Translations under genes and position numbers: made by a program
Origin: JAAYKS01 sp964479435
GTDB taxonomy: Bacteria > Bacillota > Clostridia > Saccharofermentanales > UBA5734
Assembly (NCBI GenBank): GCA_964479435.1
Contig: CAYZME010000048.1
Coordinates: 1-15,485 of the forward strand
Length of the DNA: 15,485 nucleotides
Direction of reading: 5' to 3'
Notes under the pieces: model-generated
The model's input: the letters and a program-made list of their open reading frames with translations, nothing else
What the model was told of the DNA's origin: nothing
Databases searched by the model: none
In this document: piece by piece, positions 5,979 to 13,863 of the stretch
Numbering within the stretch: the first letter of the stretch is position 1
Layout: each line of letters opens with the position of its first letter

Positions 5979-7787
5979 TTAGTCGCTGTCGCCGCCCGCG
6001 TCTTTGAAATCGCCGGCGTCGGTCGGCTCCGCGGCACTCGCCTGCTGTACGTCAGGGTTCTGACTGTACAACTTTTCGCTGATTTTGTAAAACTCCTGCT
6101 GCAGTGTCTCGGTGTCCGCTTTCATGGCGTCGGTATCGTTTTGCGACATGCTGTCTTTGAGTTTGGTGATCGCGTTTTCGACGGCGACGCGGTCGTCTTC
6201 CTCCAGCTTATCGCCCATTTCCTTGACGGTTTTTTCGGCGTTGTAAATCGCCGAATCCGCCGCGTTGCGGGCATCGACTTCCTCGCGCCGCTTGTGGTCT
6301 TCCTCGGCAAAGCGCTCGGCGTCTTTGACCGCCTGCTCGATGTCCTGTTCAGACAGGTTGGTCGAGGCGGTGATGGTGATCTTCTGCTCCCGCCCTGTGC
6401 CCAGATCTTTGGCCGAAACATGGACAATGCCGTTGGCGTCGATGTCAAAAGTCACCTCGATCTGCGGTACGCCGCGCGGCGCCGGCGGGATGCCGTCGAG
6501 GATGAAGTTGCCCAGGGCTTTGTTGAATTGCGCCATTTCGCGCTCGCCTTGCAGAACGTGGACATCCACCTGGGGTTGCCCGTCGGCCGCGGTGGAGAAC
6601 ACCTGGCTCTTTTTGGTCGGGATGGTGGTGTTGCGCTCGATGATCTTGGTAAAGACCCCGCCCATGGTTTCGATGCCCAGCGACAGCGGTGTGACATCCA
6701 ACAACAGCAGGCCGGTGACATCGCCGGTCAACACGGCCGCCTGGATCGCGGCGCCGATTGCCACACACTCGTCGGGGTTGATCCCTTTGAAAGGCTCTTT
6801 TCCAAAGTAGCGTTTGACCGCGTCTTGGACCGCCGGACCGCGGGTCGATCCGCCGACCAGCAGCATTTTATCGATCTTGTCGGGGGACAGGCCGGAATCT
6901 TTCATCGCCGAGCGCAGCGGACCCATGGTCTTTTCGACCAGATCGGCCGTCAATTCGTCAAACTTGGCCCGCGACAAAGTGATGTCCATATGTTTGGGAC
7001 CGCTGGCGTCGGCCGTGATATAGGGCAGATTGATCTGCGAGGTGCTGACGCCGGACAGTTCGATTTTGGCTTTCTCCGCGGCCTCGCGCAGGCGCTGCAT
7101 CGCCATCTTGTCGTTGCGCAGGTCGATGCCCTGGTCTTTTCTAAAGCTGTCGACCAGCCAGTCGACGACTTTCTGGTCAAAATCGTCGCCGCCCAGGCGG
7201 TTGTTGCCGGCGGTGGCCAGCACTTCAAACACCCCGTCGCCGATCTCCAGGATCGAGACGTCAAAGGTGCCGCCGCCCAGGTCAAACACCAGGATCTTTT
7301 GATCGTGCTCTTTATCCAGCCCGTAGGCCAGGGAAGCGGCGGTCGGTTCGTTGATGATGCGCAGGACGTCCAGGCCGGCGATGCGGCCGGCGTCTTTGGT
7401 CGCCTGACGCTGCGCGTCGCTGAAATACGCGGGCACGGTGATGACCGCCTGCGTGACGGTTTCGCCCAGATACGCTTCGGCGTCGCTCTTGAGCTTTTGC
7501 AGGATCATCGCCGAGATTTCCTGCGGCGAGTATGTCTTGTCGTCAATTTTAACTTTATGTGCGGTTCCCATTTCGCGCTTGATGGATTGGACCGTGCGGT
7601 CGGGATTGGTGACGGCCTGCCGTTTGGCGACTTGGCCGATCAGCCGCTCACCGGTTTTGGAAAAGGCGACAACCGAAGGGGTTGTGCGGTTTCCTTCCGC
7701 GTTCGGGATGACGACCGGCTCTCCGCCTTCCATCACCGCGACACAGGAATTGGTCGTTCCGAGGTCGATGCCGATTACTCTTGCCAT
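5979..7787 (-). CDS. dnaK: Chaperone protein DnaK (Hsp70)
   Basis: A 602-residue ATP-driven chaperone. Seen: GIDLGTTNSCVAV at the N-terminus (phosphate 1), INEPTAASLAYGLD, VFDLGGGTFDVSILE (phosphate 2), LLVGGSTRGPAVQ (adenosine; usually STRIPAVQ), the interdomain linker LLLLDVTPLSLGIET, the substrate-binding beta sandwich, a helical lid and an acidic/alanine-rich tail. The start chosen is ATG 7787 (MARVIGIDL), 8 nt after GGAGG; a TTG 15 nt upstream in frame lies on the ribosome site and is rejected. It lies 61 nt after grpE with no terminator visible between. It works with GrpE and DnaJ, and expression should follow HrcA/CIRCE control. Confidence 0.99.
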   Translation of the reverse strand: MARVIGIDLGTTNSCVAVMEGGEPVVIPNAEGNRTTPSVVAFSKTGERLIGQVAKRQAVTNPDRTVQSIKREMGTAHKVKIDDKTYSPQEISAMILQKLKSDAEAYLGETVTQAVITVPAYFSDAQRQATKDAGRIAGLDVLRIINEPTAASLAYGLDKEHDQKILVFDLGGGTFDVSILEIGDGVFEVLATAGNNRLGGDDFDQKVVDWLVDSFRKDQGIDLRNDKMAMQRLREAAEKAKIELSGVSTSQINLPYITADASGPKHMDITLSRAKFDELTADLVEKTMGPLRSAMKDSGLSPDKIDKMLLVGGSTRGPAVQDAVKRYFGKEPFKGINPDECVAIGAAIQAAVLTGDVTGLLLLDVTPLSLGIETMGGVFTKIIERNTTIPTKKSQVFSTAADGQPQVDVHVLQGEREMAQFNKALGNFILDGIPPAPRGVPQIEVTFDIDANGIVHVSAKDLGTGREQKITITASTNLSEQDIEQAVKDAERFAEEDHKRREEVDARNAADSAIYNAEKTVKEMGDKLEEDDRVAVENAITKLKDSMSQNDTDAMKADTETLQQEFYKISEKLYSQNPDVQQASAAEPTDAGDFKDAGGDSD

Positions 7788-7848
7788 TTCTTTTTCCTCC
7801 AAATCGTATGCGGTGTCATTTTATTTTTTTTGCGTTTCGTATGTGCGA

Positions 7849-8436
7849 TCAGTTGGCGACTTTGACCACGCTGTGTCGAATGACGCGGTCGCCTCTGCGA
7901 TAGCCTTTTTTGAACTCTTCCACGACCGTCCCCGGTTCCGCCCCTTCGTGCTCGGCCTGCATCACCGCTTCGTGGAACATGGGGTCGAACGGGGCGCCGA
8001 GCGCTTCGATCGCCTCGACACCCAGCCGGGACAGGCAGCCTTCTGCCTGTTTCAAAACCAGCTCGATGCCTTCGATGATCGAGCGGTCGACGTCGCTTGC
8101 GAACTGCGCCGCCGCTTCCGCGGCCCGGAACAGATTGTCGATCACGGGGAGCCATTCCCCCGTTATTTGTGCCGCGCAATCGCCAAACAACGCTTCTTTT
8201 TCTTTGGCGGTGCGCTTGCGATAGTTTTCATATTCGGCATACAGGCGCAAATACCGATCGTTGAGCGCGTCATATTCGCTCTGCGCTACGCTGCCGGCCG
8301 GTAGGGCGTCCGCTGCCTCCGGCGCCGCTTTTTCCGCGCCTGTCTCGCCGGCGGTGTCATGGGTCGCCGCCGCTTCCGTCAGCAGGTCGTCCGTCTCCCG
8401 CTCGTTTTCGGCGGCGCCTTGCTTGGCTTTTTTCAT
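7849..8436 (-). CDS. grpE: Nucleotide exchange factor GrpE
   Basis: A 195-residue protein that releases ADP from DnaK. Seen: a low-complexity acidic/alanine-rich N-terminal tail (about 1-50), a long coiled-coil helix (YLRLYAEYENYRKRTAKEKE), LPVIDNLFRAAEAA, then the C-terminal beta wing with FDPMFHEAVMQ, VVEEFKKGYRRGDRVIRHSVVKVAN. Start at ATG 8436 follows GGAGGAG with 7-8 nt spacing and overlaps the hrcA stop by 4 nt (ATGA), which implies translational coupling. A longer open frame upstream is the shadow of hrcA. Confidence 0.97.
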   Translation of the reverse strand: MKKAKQGAAENERETDDLLTEAAATHDTAGETGAEKAAPEAADALPAGSVAQSEYDALNDRYLRLYAEYENYRKRTAKEKEALFGDCAAQITGEWLPVIDNLFRAAEAAAQFASDVDRSIIEGIELVLKQAEGCLSRLGVEAIEALGAPFDPMFHEAVMQAEHEGAEPGTVVEEFKKGYRRGDRVIRHSVVKVAN

Positions 8437-9641
8437 TTCTGAATCTCCTCCGTTGTCTTGATATCTCGATCCGGTGCCAACCGCTTGCCATACTCGTTGA
8501 TCGCGCTGCGGATGAAGCCGATATGTGAAATGACTTTGCTGTATTCCATGCGTTTGGGCCCCACCACGCCGATGCGGCCGATGATCCGCTCTCCCAACTG
8601 GTAGGCCGTCGTGACAAAACTGCACTCCTGCAACCCTTCCAGTGTGATCTCCTGGCCGATGCGGATCATAAAGGGGCGCCGTCCGGGGTGGATGGCCGGG
8701 TCGGCGGCCGCCGGGTCGCCGCGCACGGCGACATCGCCCCCGCCTTCGCCCAGCTCGTGCGCGATTGGCTGATCCGCGGCTTCATTGAGGTACCCGGCGA
8801 CGATCCCGTCGCGCGCCAGGGTGTCGAACAAGGTGTGCGCTTTGCGCACATCGGCAAACTCGGGAAAGGTCAGCAGCTTGCTGTGCCCGTCCATATACAG
8901 CTCCAGATTTTCTGCTTGCTTGATCGAGACATAAGCCTCGTACAGCACCTGATTGAGCAGACTCTCCGGCAAATCGACTTTGTGACCCGCCGTCGAAACC
9001 GTCACCATCGTGATATCCACCAGCTTCATCCCCGACAAATCGCTTTCGATGGCGTTGGCGATGCGTTGCAGCTGTTGGTCGTCGACCAGCTCGGGGACGC
9101 GGGCGATGCGGTCTTTGACAAGCCCGGCGTTGAGCACCACCACAACCAGTACGCGCCCGGGCTCGATCATCATCATCTTCAACTGGCGGAAATAACTCTC
9201 GTCCAGCCGCGGCGTCAAGGCGACCGACGTATAACCGGTCTTATCCGTCAGGACCCCGGTCGCGCGCTTCAACAGGCGCGTGATCTCCTGCCCGTCATCG
9301 AGCGAGAGCATGGTGTCAAGNNNNNNNNNNATCTCGTTGACGTTTTCCCGGATACGGTGTTGGATCTCTTCCATCTCCCCGGCCTCCAGTGTGCCGACAT
9401 CCATCAGGGCATCGACGTATTCACGGTAGCCTTTGTCGGACGGGACGCGGCCGGCGGAAGTATGCGGCTGCTCCAGGTAGCCCAAAGATTCCAGCTCCGC
9501 CAACTCGTTGCGCACGGTCGCGGAACTGACATCCAGTCCGTATTTTTGCACCAGGGTTTTGGAGCCGACAGGCTCTACGGTCTCGATATAGTCGTCGACC
9601 ACGGCCTTGAGGATCTGTTTCTTGCGGGCGTCCAGCGGCAT
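8433..9641 (-). CDS. hrcA: Heat-inducible transcription repressor HrcA (long form, one assembly gap)
   Basis: The repressor of class I heat-shock genes, which binds CIRCE. The frame codes for 402 positions (four spanning the 10-N gap at 9321-9330), against about 340-350 in common HrcA. Seen: the N-terminal winged helix (MPLDARKKQILKAVVDDYIE, SSATVRNELAELESLGYLEQ, HTSAGRVPSDKGYREYVD), the central GAF-like part (TGYTSVALTPRLDESYFRQL, GRVLVVVV) and the C-terminal LQECSFVTTAYQLGERIIGRIGVVGPKRMEYSKVI. Between H295 and M325 lies an unusual Gly/Ala/Pro-rich stretch of about 29 residues (GEGGGDVAVRGDPAAADPAI...) absent from typical members. The frame stays consistent across the gap. Ribosome site GGGAGGAG is 8 nt upstream of ATG 9641. 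It is autoregulated through the CIRCE just upstream. Confidence 0.96.
   Translation of the reverse strand: MPLDARKKQILKAVVDDYIETVEPVGSKTLVQKYGLDVSSATVRNELAELESLGYLEQPHTSAGRVPSDKGYREYVDALMDVGTLEAGEMEEIQHRIRENVNEXXXXLDTMLSLDDGQEITRLLKRATGVLTDKTGYTSVALTPRLDESYFRQLKMMMIEPGRVLVVVVLNAGLVKDRIARVPELVDDQQLQRIANAIESDLSGMKLVDITMVTVSTAGHKVDLPESLLNQVLYEAYVSIKQAENLELYMDGHSKLLTFPEFADVRKAHTLFDTLARDGIVAGYLNEAADQPIAHELGEGGGDVAVRGDPAAADPAIHPGRRPFMIRIGQEITLEGLQECSFVTTAYQLGERIIGRIGVVGPKRMEYSKVISHIGFIRSAINEYGKRLAPDRDIKTTEEIQK
9321..9330. other. Assembly gap (10 N) within hrcA
   Basis: Ten N. The hrcA frame on both sides agrees with 10 missing bases or any length of 3k+1. Confidence 0.9.
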
Positions 9642-9665
9642 GTCCTGTCTCCTCCCATAAATGAT

Positions 9666-9692
9666 TTAGCACTCATATTGGCTGAGTGCTAA
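9666..9692. promoter_or_regulatory. CIRCE operator (HrcA binding site)
   Basis: A perfect inverted repeat TTAGCACTC-N9-GAGTGCTAA, identical to the CIRCE consensus. It covers the expected transcription start (near 9690) of the hrcA promoter and lies 24 nt before the hrcA start codon. HrcA binding here should block transcription of hrcA-grpE-dnaK-dnaJ until heat or unfolded proteins titrate GroEL. No second CIRCE is seen in the window. Confidence 0.98.
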
Positions 9693-9696
9693 GGAC

Positions 9697-9725
9697 AATT
9701 TACCACCGGCTTCGGAGAATGTCAA
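9697..9725 (-). promoter_or_regulatory. Sigma-A-type promoter of the hrcA operon
   Basis: On the minus strand, -35 TTGACA (9720-9725), a 17-nt spacer and -10 TAAATT (9697-9702), with the start expected inside CIRCE. It lies just after the hemW stop codon, so the heat-shock genes can be transcribed on their own. Confidence 0.9.
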
Positions 9726-9748
9726 GGATAATCAAACAGGAAGAACAC

Positions 9749-10941
9749 TCAGACAAACGCCATAAACACCTGGTTGGCAAAATCCAGCCCTCGTGCCGTC
9801 AAAGTCCAGCCGCAATGGGTTTGCGCGATCCAGCCCTGGGCCGCAAGATCAGCCAGTTCGGCGGCAAACCGCGGCTCCGGCCGTTCGCCAAAGCGGCGGG
9901 CGAATGCCGCCGCGTCGACGCCGGCGGTGGTGCGGAGGGCCAGCATCATGGCTTCCCGCATCTGCGCGTCGCGGTCGAGTGTTTCCAGTACCTGTGCGGC
10001 TGGCAACGGCGCCGGGCCGCCGGCGGCGATCGCGCCGAGGCGGCAGGCCGCGCGGAAGAGGTCGGCGGTTTNNNNNNNNNNCGCCCGTCCCAGTGGCTGT
10101 GCGCCGCACAACCAAAACCCCAATACATACCCGCCTGCCAATACATCAGATTGTGGCGGCAGGCCCGGCCGGGCAAAGCCGCACTGCTGATCTCGTAGGG
10201 CTCGTATCCTTGCGCCAGCAGACTGCGGCGGGTTTCGTGATACATCTCGCGTTCTTGTTCCTCGCCGGGCACGTCCAGACTGCCGGCCTGATACCAGGTG
10301 TCAAAAGGGGTTCCTGCCTCGATCTGTAATGAATAAAAAGAAATGTGCTCTACCCCCAACGCGGTCACCCGGTTCAGCGTTTCGCGCACATCGCCCAAAC
10401 GTTGTCCCGGCAGCCCCAGCATGATGTCGGCACTGATGTTGTCAAAGCCGGCGGCCCGGGCCGCGTGCACGGCGTGGACAAAATCCGCGGCGTCGTGGAT
10501 CCGGCCCAGGCGACGCAACAGGCGCGGCTGCCAGGCCTGCAGCCCGAAACTGACGCGATTAAAGCCGGCCTGCCGCAAACAGGCAAAGTCAGCGGCCGTG
10601 ACCGTGCCGGGGTTGGCCTCCAGCGAGATTTCCGCGTCCGGTGCCAACGGAAACCACGCGGTCACGGTTTCAAGCAGGCGCGCCAGGCGCCGCGCCCCGG
10701 CCAGTGTCGGTGTCCCCCCGCCGGTATAGATCGTTTCGATTGGCGCAAGCTGAGCGGGCTCAGACTCTGTCTGAGCCAAGCTCCAACGGCCGGCTTGCTG
10801 AATCTCCGCGGTCAAGACCTGAAAATACGCGTCGATATCCTCTTCCCTGCCCGCGTAGGAGGGAAAATCGCAATAATGGCACTTGCGCGCGCAAAAAGGG
10901 ATATGCAGATACAGAGAGGTCGGGTTCGCAGCCATCGACAT
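9749..10941 (-). CDS. hemW: Radical SAM protein HemW (heme chaperone, CPO-like), interrupted by an assembly gap
   Basis: About 397 residues in two frames joined across the 10-N gap at 10072-10081. HemW is a radical SAM protein related to coproporphyrinogen dehydrogenase HemN, and is known as a heme chaperone. Seen: YLHIPFCARKCHYCDF with the CxxxCxxC iron-sulfur motif (no fourth HemN cysteine), IYTGGGTPT, EANPGTVT, NRVSFGLQAW, ADIMLGLPGQ, HISFYSLQIEAGTP, and CRHNLMYWQAGMYWGFG typical of HemW. After the gap the protein resumes as TADLFRAACRLGAIAAGG and ends with the winged-helix part (MLALRTTAGVDAAAF...). Frame continuity requires a true gap length of 3k+2, so this is an assembly artefact and not a pseudogene. 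The start at ATG 10941 has GAGG 9 nt upstream and lies 1 nt after the preceding stop; a second ATG is at 10935. Confidence 0.93.
10072..10081. other. Assembly gap (10 N) within hemW
   Basis: Ten N with a frame change in hemW on crossing them. The real missing length must be 3k+2. Comparison with the usual HemW spacing between the DG motif and the next helix suggests that only a few residues are lost. Confidence 0.9.
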
Positions 10942-10942
10942 G

Positions 10943-11634
10943 TTATTTCGCCTCGGTCCACACGCGTTCGCCCATGCGCGAAACCGCCTGGTGCAGTCGG
11001 TTGATAAACCGCGCGAAACTGGGCGAGGTGTTGCGGTCGATGTCCAGATGCCGTGAAATCTCGNNNNNNNNNNGCTCCAGGCCTGTTTATATTGGCCGAC
11101 CGCGGGGTAGCCGATGCGGATGATGCGGTCGGCGCTGGTGGGATGGATGCATCGCGCCAGCACTTCCCATGTTCCGCAGACACTGTCCTGCTCATACCGG
11201 TCGATCACGCTCAAATCGGCCTGTGGATAGGCGGTCTGGATGGCCTGGCGGTCGCCCAGCAGCCAGGCTTCCATTTCCTCGACACACAGACCGATGATGT
11301 GCGGCAACGGGTTGGCGTATACGCGCAACACCGCGCGCAGATCCGCCTCCACCTGTTGCGGGGGCACATCGTCCGCGTCCATGATCACGATCAACAGATT
11401 CTGGCCGGGATCCAGTACATGGGCGTACGCGCGCGCTTTGGCGGGCAGCAGATCCAGCAGCCCGACCGTATCGCGCGGCGGCCGCCGCGCGGGGTCGGCG
11501 GGGGCGTACCCCTTGCCGCGGTGCGGTCGGATGTCATACGTGAACGCGTAGCCGCGTTTGTTGCGATAATCCCGCAAGATCGCCTCGACGACCAGACTGC
11601 CGGAGCGATCCTCGCAGAGGATCTCAAGATGCAT
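10943..11634 (-). CDS. DUF4276-like, TOPRIM-like protein; partner of the adjacent ATPase
   Basis: About 230 residues, with a 10-N gap at 11064-11073 near the C-terminus; the frame resumes as EISRHLDIDRNTSPSFARFINRL, ending ...VWTEAK. The pattern matches DUF4276: an N-terminal strand ending in acids (LEILCEDRSGS, E8/D9), RPHRGKG (36-42), a hydrophobic strand ending in DAD (LLIVIMDADD, D86/D88), VEEMEAWLLGD (118-128) and a C-terminal NxSPSF. A glutamate after strand 1 and a later DxD are the hallmarks of a TOPRIM nuclease/primase fold, so a metal-dependent nuclease is plausible (inference). The start ATG 11634 lies inside the end of the ATPase gene (11-nt overlap), indicating coupling and probably a complex. 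Family members commonly neighbour AAA/ABC ATPases and are suspected defence proteins. The biochemical role is not established here. Confidence 0.75.
11064..11073. other. Assembly gap (10 N) within the DUF4276-like gene
   Basis: Ten N. Joining the family-like sequence on each side (YKQAWS... and ...EISRHLD) needs a true length of 3k+2, so the apparent frame break is artificial. Confidence 0.9.
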
Positions 11635-12841
11635 CGTTACCCTCCGGCTCGAAATGGCCGCTGTACCACAACGAGCCCATGCCGACTCCCTCGGCGTACA
11701 AAGCCCGCACCACCGGGTCGGCCCCGGCACAGCGGGCGGCGGCGGTTTCCACCCCGGGATCCGCCGGCAGCGGCCGGCGCGCAAACACCCACACTTCATC
11801 CGGGGACATGGATTCCAGCAGATAGGGGTTGTGGGTGGTAAACAGCGTCTGACCCGCGTGCGGTCGCAGGGAATAATCCCGCAACTCGCCGGCCAGGATC
11901 GCCACCATCTCGTGATACAAACCCTCGTCGGGGCTGTCGATACACAACAACGGCCGCGGCTGCGGATCCGCCAACAACAACAAATAGCTAAACAGGCGCC
12001 GGGAAGCCGCGGATACGCGCCCCGACAACACCGCTTCGTCGATCGGCAGCCGCCCCGGCATTTTGTCGCGGATGCGCGCCATCACGCGGGCGAACAATTC
12101 CGGATTCTCTTGCCGGTGATACATCAGCACATTCTCGACATTGGAGCCATCTGGAGCCAGATGGCGGTGGCCGCCGATGGCCACCGCCGCGGACACTGCC
12201 CCTTCGCCGTCGACGGGCAGGAAAGAACAAAAATACCAGCGGGTCAGCATCGCGTACAAGGCGTGCAGGATCGGATGGCTGACGATCGCGCCATAGGTGC
12301 CCAGCCCGGTCGCGTCCTCGTTGCCGATCCCGGTTTGCGGGATGGAAACGCCGTCGTTGACAAAGCCGCGGCCGTCCTCGAGCCGCAACAACGGCTCGGC
12401 GGACGGCGGGCCGGCGTTGAGGCGCGACACCGTTTCATGGGCCACATGCGGTCGCCCGAAGCGGTCGCAGTCAAACGCGACCTGGTAGAGCACCGTTACG
12501 GCCGGGTGGGGCAAGCGGACGGCCAGGTCAAAGGTGACCGGGCCGGTGCCGCCATGCGAACGCAACTTGGTAAAGCCGCGGCGCCCGTGTTGGGTCGAGG
12601 CGTAGCGAACCCCGTGCCGTACGGCATCGGACAAAAAGCGCATCGCGTGAAAGAGCGAGCTTTTGCCGGTGTCGTTGCGCCCGATCAGCGCGGTCAAAGG
12701 GGCCAGGGCCATCGCCGGGGTCCGGCCGGCCGCAAGTACGCTTTCGACTTCCCGATCGACGTTTGCCACCTCCGCGCCGACGACGCCGACGCCGGTATCG
12801 CGCAGCATTTCAAAATTGCGGACGCGGATCCCCAGCAACAT
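11624..12841 (-). CDS. OLD/ABC-type AAA ATPase (AAA_15/AAA_21-like) with altered Walker B
   Basis: A 405-residue SMC/RecF-related ATPase. Seen: an N-terminal strand with IRVRNFEML, as in OLD-type ATPases, the Walker A GRNDTGKS (54-61), SAASRR (277-282) where the ABC signature is expected, Walker B LLCIDSPDEGL (D302) and the switch histidine in LFTTHNP (H337). The usual Walker B is IDEP or IEEP; here serine 303 (codon AGC, 11933-11935) replaces the catalytic glutamate, and the signature lacks its glycine. The middle carries an insert without coiled-coil character. The start at 12841 has GAGG 9 nt upstream and lies 4 nt after the SPFH gene. With the overlapping DUF4276-like gene it forms an ATPase plus TOPRIM-like pair comparable in layout to PARIS or OLD-type defence modules. 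Function is inferred. Confidence 0.85.
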   Translation of the reverse strand: MLLGIRVRNFEMLRDTGVGVVGAEVANVDREVESVLAAGRTPAMALAPLTALIGRNDTGKSSLFHAMRFLSDAVRHGVRYASTQHGRRGFTKLRSHGGTGPVTFDLAVRLPHPAVTVLYQVAFDCDRFGRPHVAHETVSRLNAGPPSAEPLLRLEDGRGFVNDGVSIPQTGIGNEDATGLGTYGAIVSHPILHALYAMLTRWYFCSFLPVDGEGAVSAAVAIGGHRHLAPDGSNVENVLMYHRQENPELFARVMARIRDKMPGRLPIDEAVLSGRVSAASRRLFSYLLLLADPQPRPLLCIDSPDEGLYHEMVAILAGELRDYSLRPHAGQTLFTTHNPYLLESMSPDEVWVFARRPLPADPGVETAAARCAGADPVVRALYAEGVGMGSLWYSGHFEPEGNDAS

Positions 12842-12845
12842 GGGT

Positions 12846-13832
12846 TTAGCCCTCTGCTTTCGCTTGCGCGGTTACGGCGCCGCCGGACGCGGCATCGCCG
12901 GTTGCGGCGATTTCACGCAGCGCGGCGGTCAGCCCCGCCATCCCCTGCAGTTCGGAGGGGATGATGATTTTGGTCGCCTGTCCGTTGGCGACCTTTTCCA
13001 TAGCCTCGAGACTGCGGATGGCGATCAGGGAACGGTCCGCGCCCACTTCTTTGATCATGCGCAAACCGGCCGCCGTCGCTTCCTGTACGATGCGGATGGC
13101 GTCCGCCTCGCCTTCGGCACGGCGAACCTGAGATTCTTTGTGCGCTTCCGCGCGCAAAATGGCGGCGGTTTTCTCGCCCTCCGCCACGCGGACCGCCGCT
13201 TCCTTTTCCCCTTCGGCGCGCAGGATGTTCTCGCGCTTTTCGCGCTCGGCTTTCATCTGGCGCTCCATGGCGGCCTGGATTTCTTTGGGCGGGATGATGT
13301 TTTTGAGCTCGACGCGGTTGACTTTGATGCCCCACGGGTCGGTGGCCTCGTCGAGAATATGGCGCATCTTGGTATTGATGATGTCGCGGGAGGTCAGCGT
13401 CTGATCCAGTTCCAGGTCGCCGATGATGTTGCGCAAAGTCGTCGCCGACAGGTTCTCGATGGCCATAATCGGCCGCTCAATCCCGTATGTATACAACTTG
13501 GGGTCGGTGATTTGAAAAAACAACACCGTGTCGATCATCATTGTGACGTTGTCTTTGGTGATGACGGCCTGGGGCTGAAAGTCGGCCACCTGCTCTTTGA
13601 GCGACACCACTTTGGCCACCCGGTCGAGAAACGGCAGCTTGACATGTATGCCGGTCAGCCATGTCGCGTGAAATCCGCCGAGGCGCTCGACGACAAAGTT
13701 GGTGGCCTGCGGGACAATGCGTACATTTTTGATCACAATCACCAGCGCGACGGCAAACAGCGCGATGATCGTAATCAGCAAAGCCGGGTCTTTGCCGGCG
13801 GCAATCAGAACAGGGTTGATCGATGGATGCAT
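12846..13832 (-). CDS. SPFH/band 7 (stomatin-like) membrane protein
   Basis: A 328-residue slipin/paraslipin-type stomatin. Seen: one N-terminal membrane segment (about 15-35, LLITIIALFAVALVIVI), then the SPFH domain (VPQATNFVVERLGGFHATW, PFLDRVAKVVSLKEQVAD, TKDNVTMMIDTVLFFQITDP, GDLELDQTLTSRDIIN), a long Glu/Ala/Lys/Arg helix (about 185-245) typical of stomatin oligomers, and a C-terminal NGQATKIIIPSELQGM. Start at ATG 13832 follows GAGGAGG with 8 nt spacing; the frame is open further upstream inside nfeD but without family sequence. Stomatin and NfeD genes are a classic pair found in membrane quality control and microdomains. Here the ATPase gene starts 4 nt downstream. Confidence 0.96.
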   Translation of the reverse strand: MHPSINPVLIAAGKDPALLITIIALFAVALVIVIKNVRIVPQATNFVVERLGGFHATWLTGIHVKLPFLDRVAKVVSLKEQVADFQPQAVITKDNVTMMIDTVLFFQITDPKLYTYGIERPIMAIENLSATTLRNIIGDLELDQTLTSRDIINTKMRHILDEATDPWGIKVNRVELKNIIPPKEIQAAMERQMKAEREKRENILRAEGEKEAAVRVAEGEKTAAILRAEAHKESQVRRAEGEADAIRIVQEATAAGLRMIKEVGADRSLIAIRSLEAMEKVANGQATKIIIPSELQGMAGLTAALREIAATGDAASGGAVTAQAKAEG

Positions 13833-13863
13833 GGTGGGATCCTCCTCTTCGATGTCGGCCGCC

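Noticed and set aside
5187..7865. Very long (892-codon) plus-strand ORF opposite dnaJ and dnaK
   Set aside because: Antisense of two certain chaperone genes. Long antisense frames opposite dnaK are a known artefact of its codon pattern; the product shows no domain.
10072..10081. hemW as a frameshifted pseudogene
   Set aside because: The frame change coincides exactly with an N run of arbitrary length, and sequence on both sides is intact HemW.
9946..11799. A single open minus-strand frame of about 617 codons covering the DUF4276-like gene and most of hemW
   Set aside because: It exists only because the 10 N shift the frame across 11064-11073. Family sequence shows two genes, with a stop at 10943 and a hemW start at 10941.
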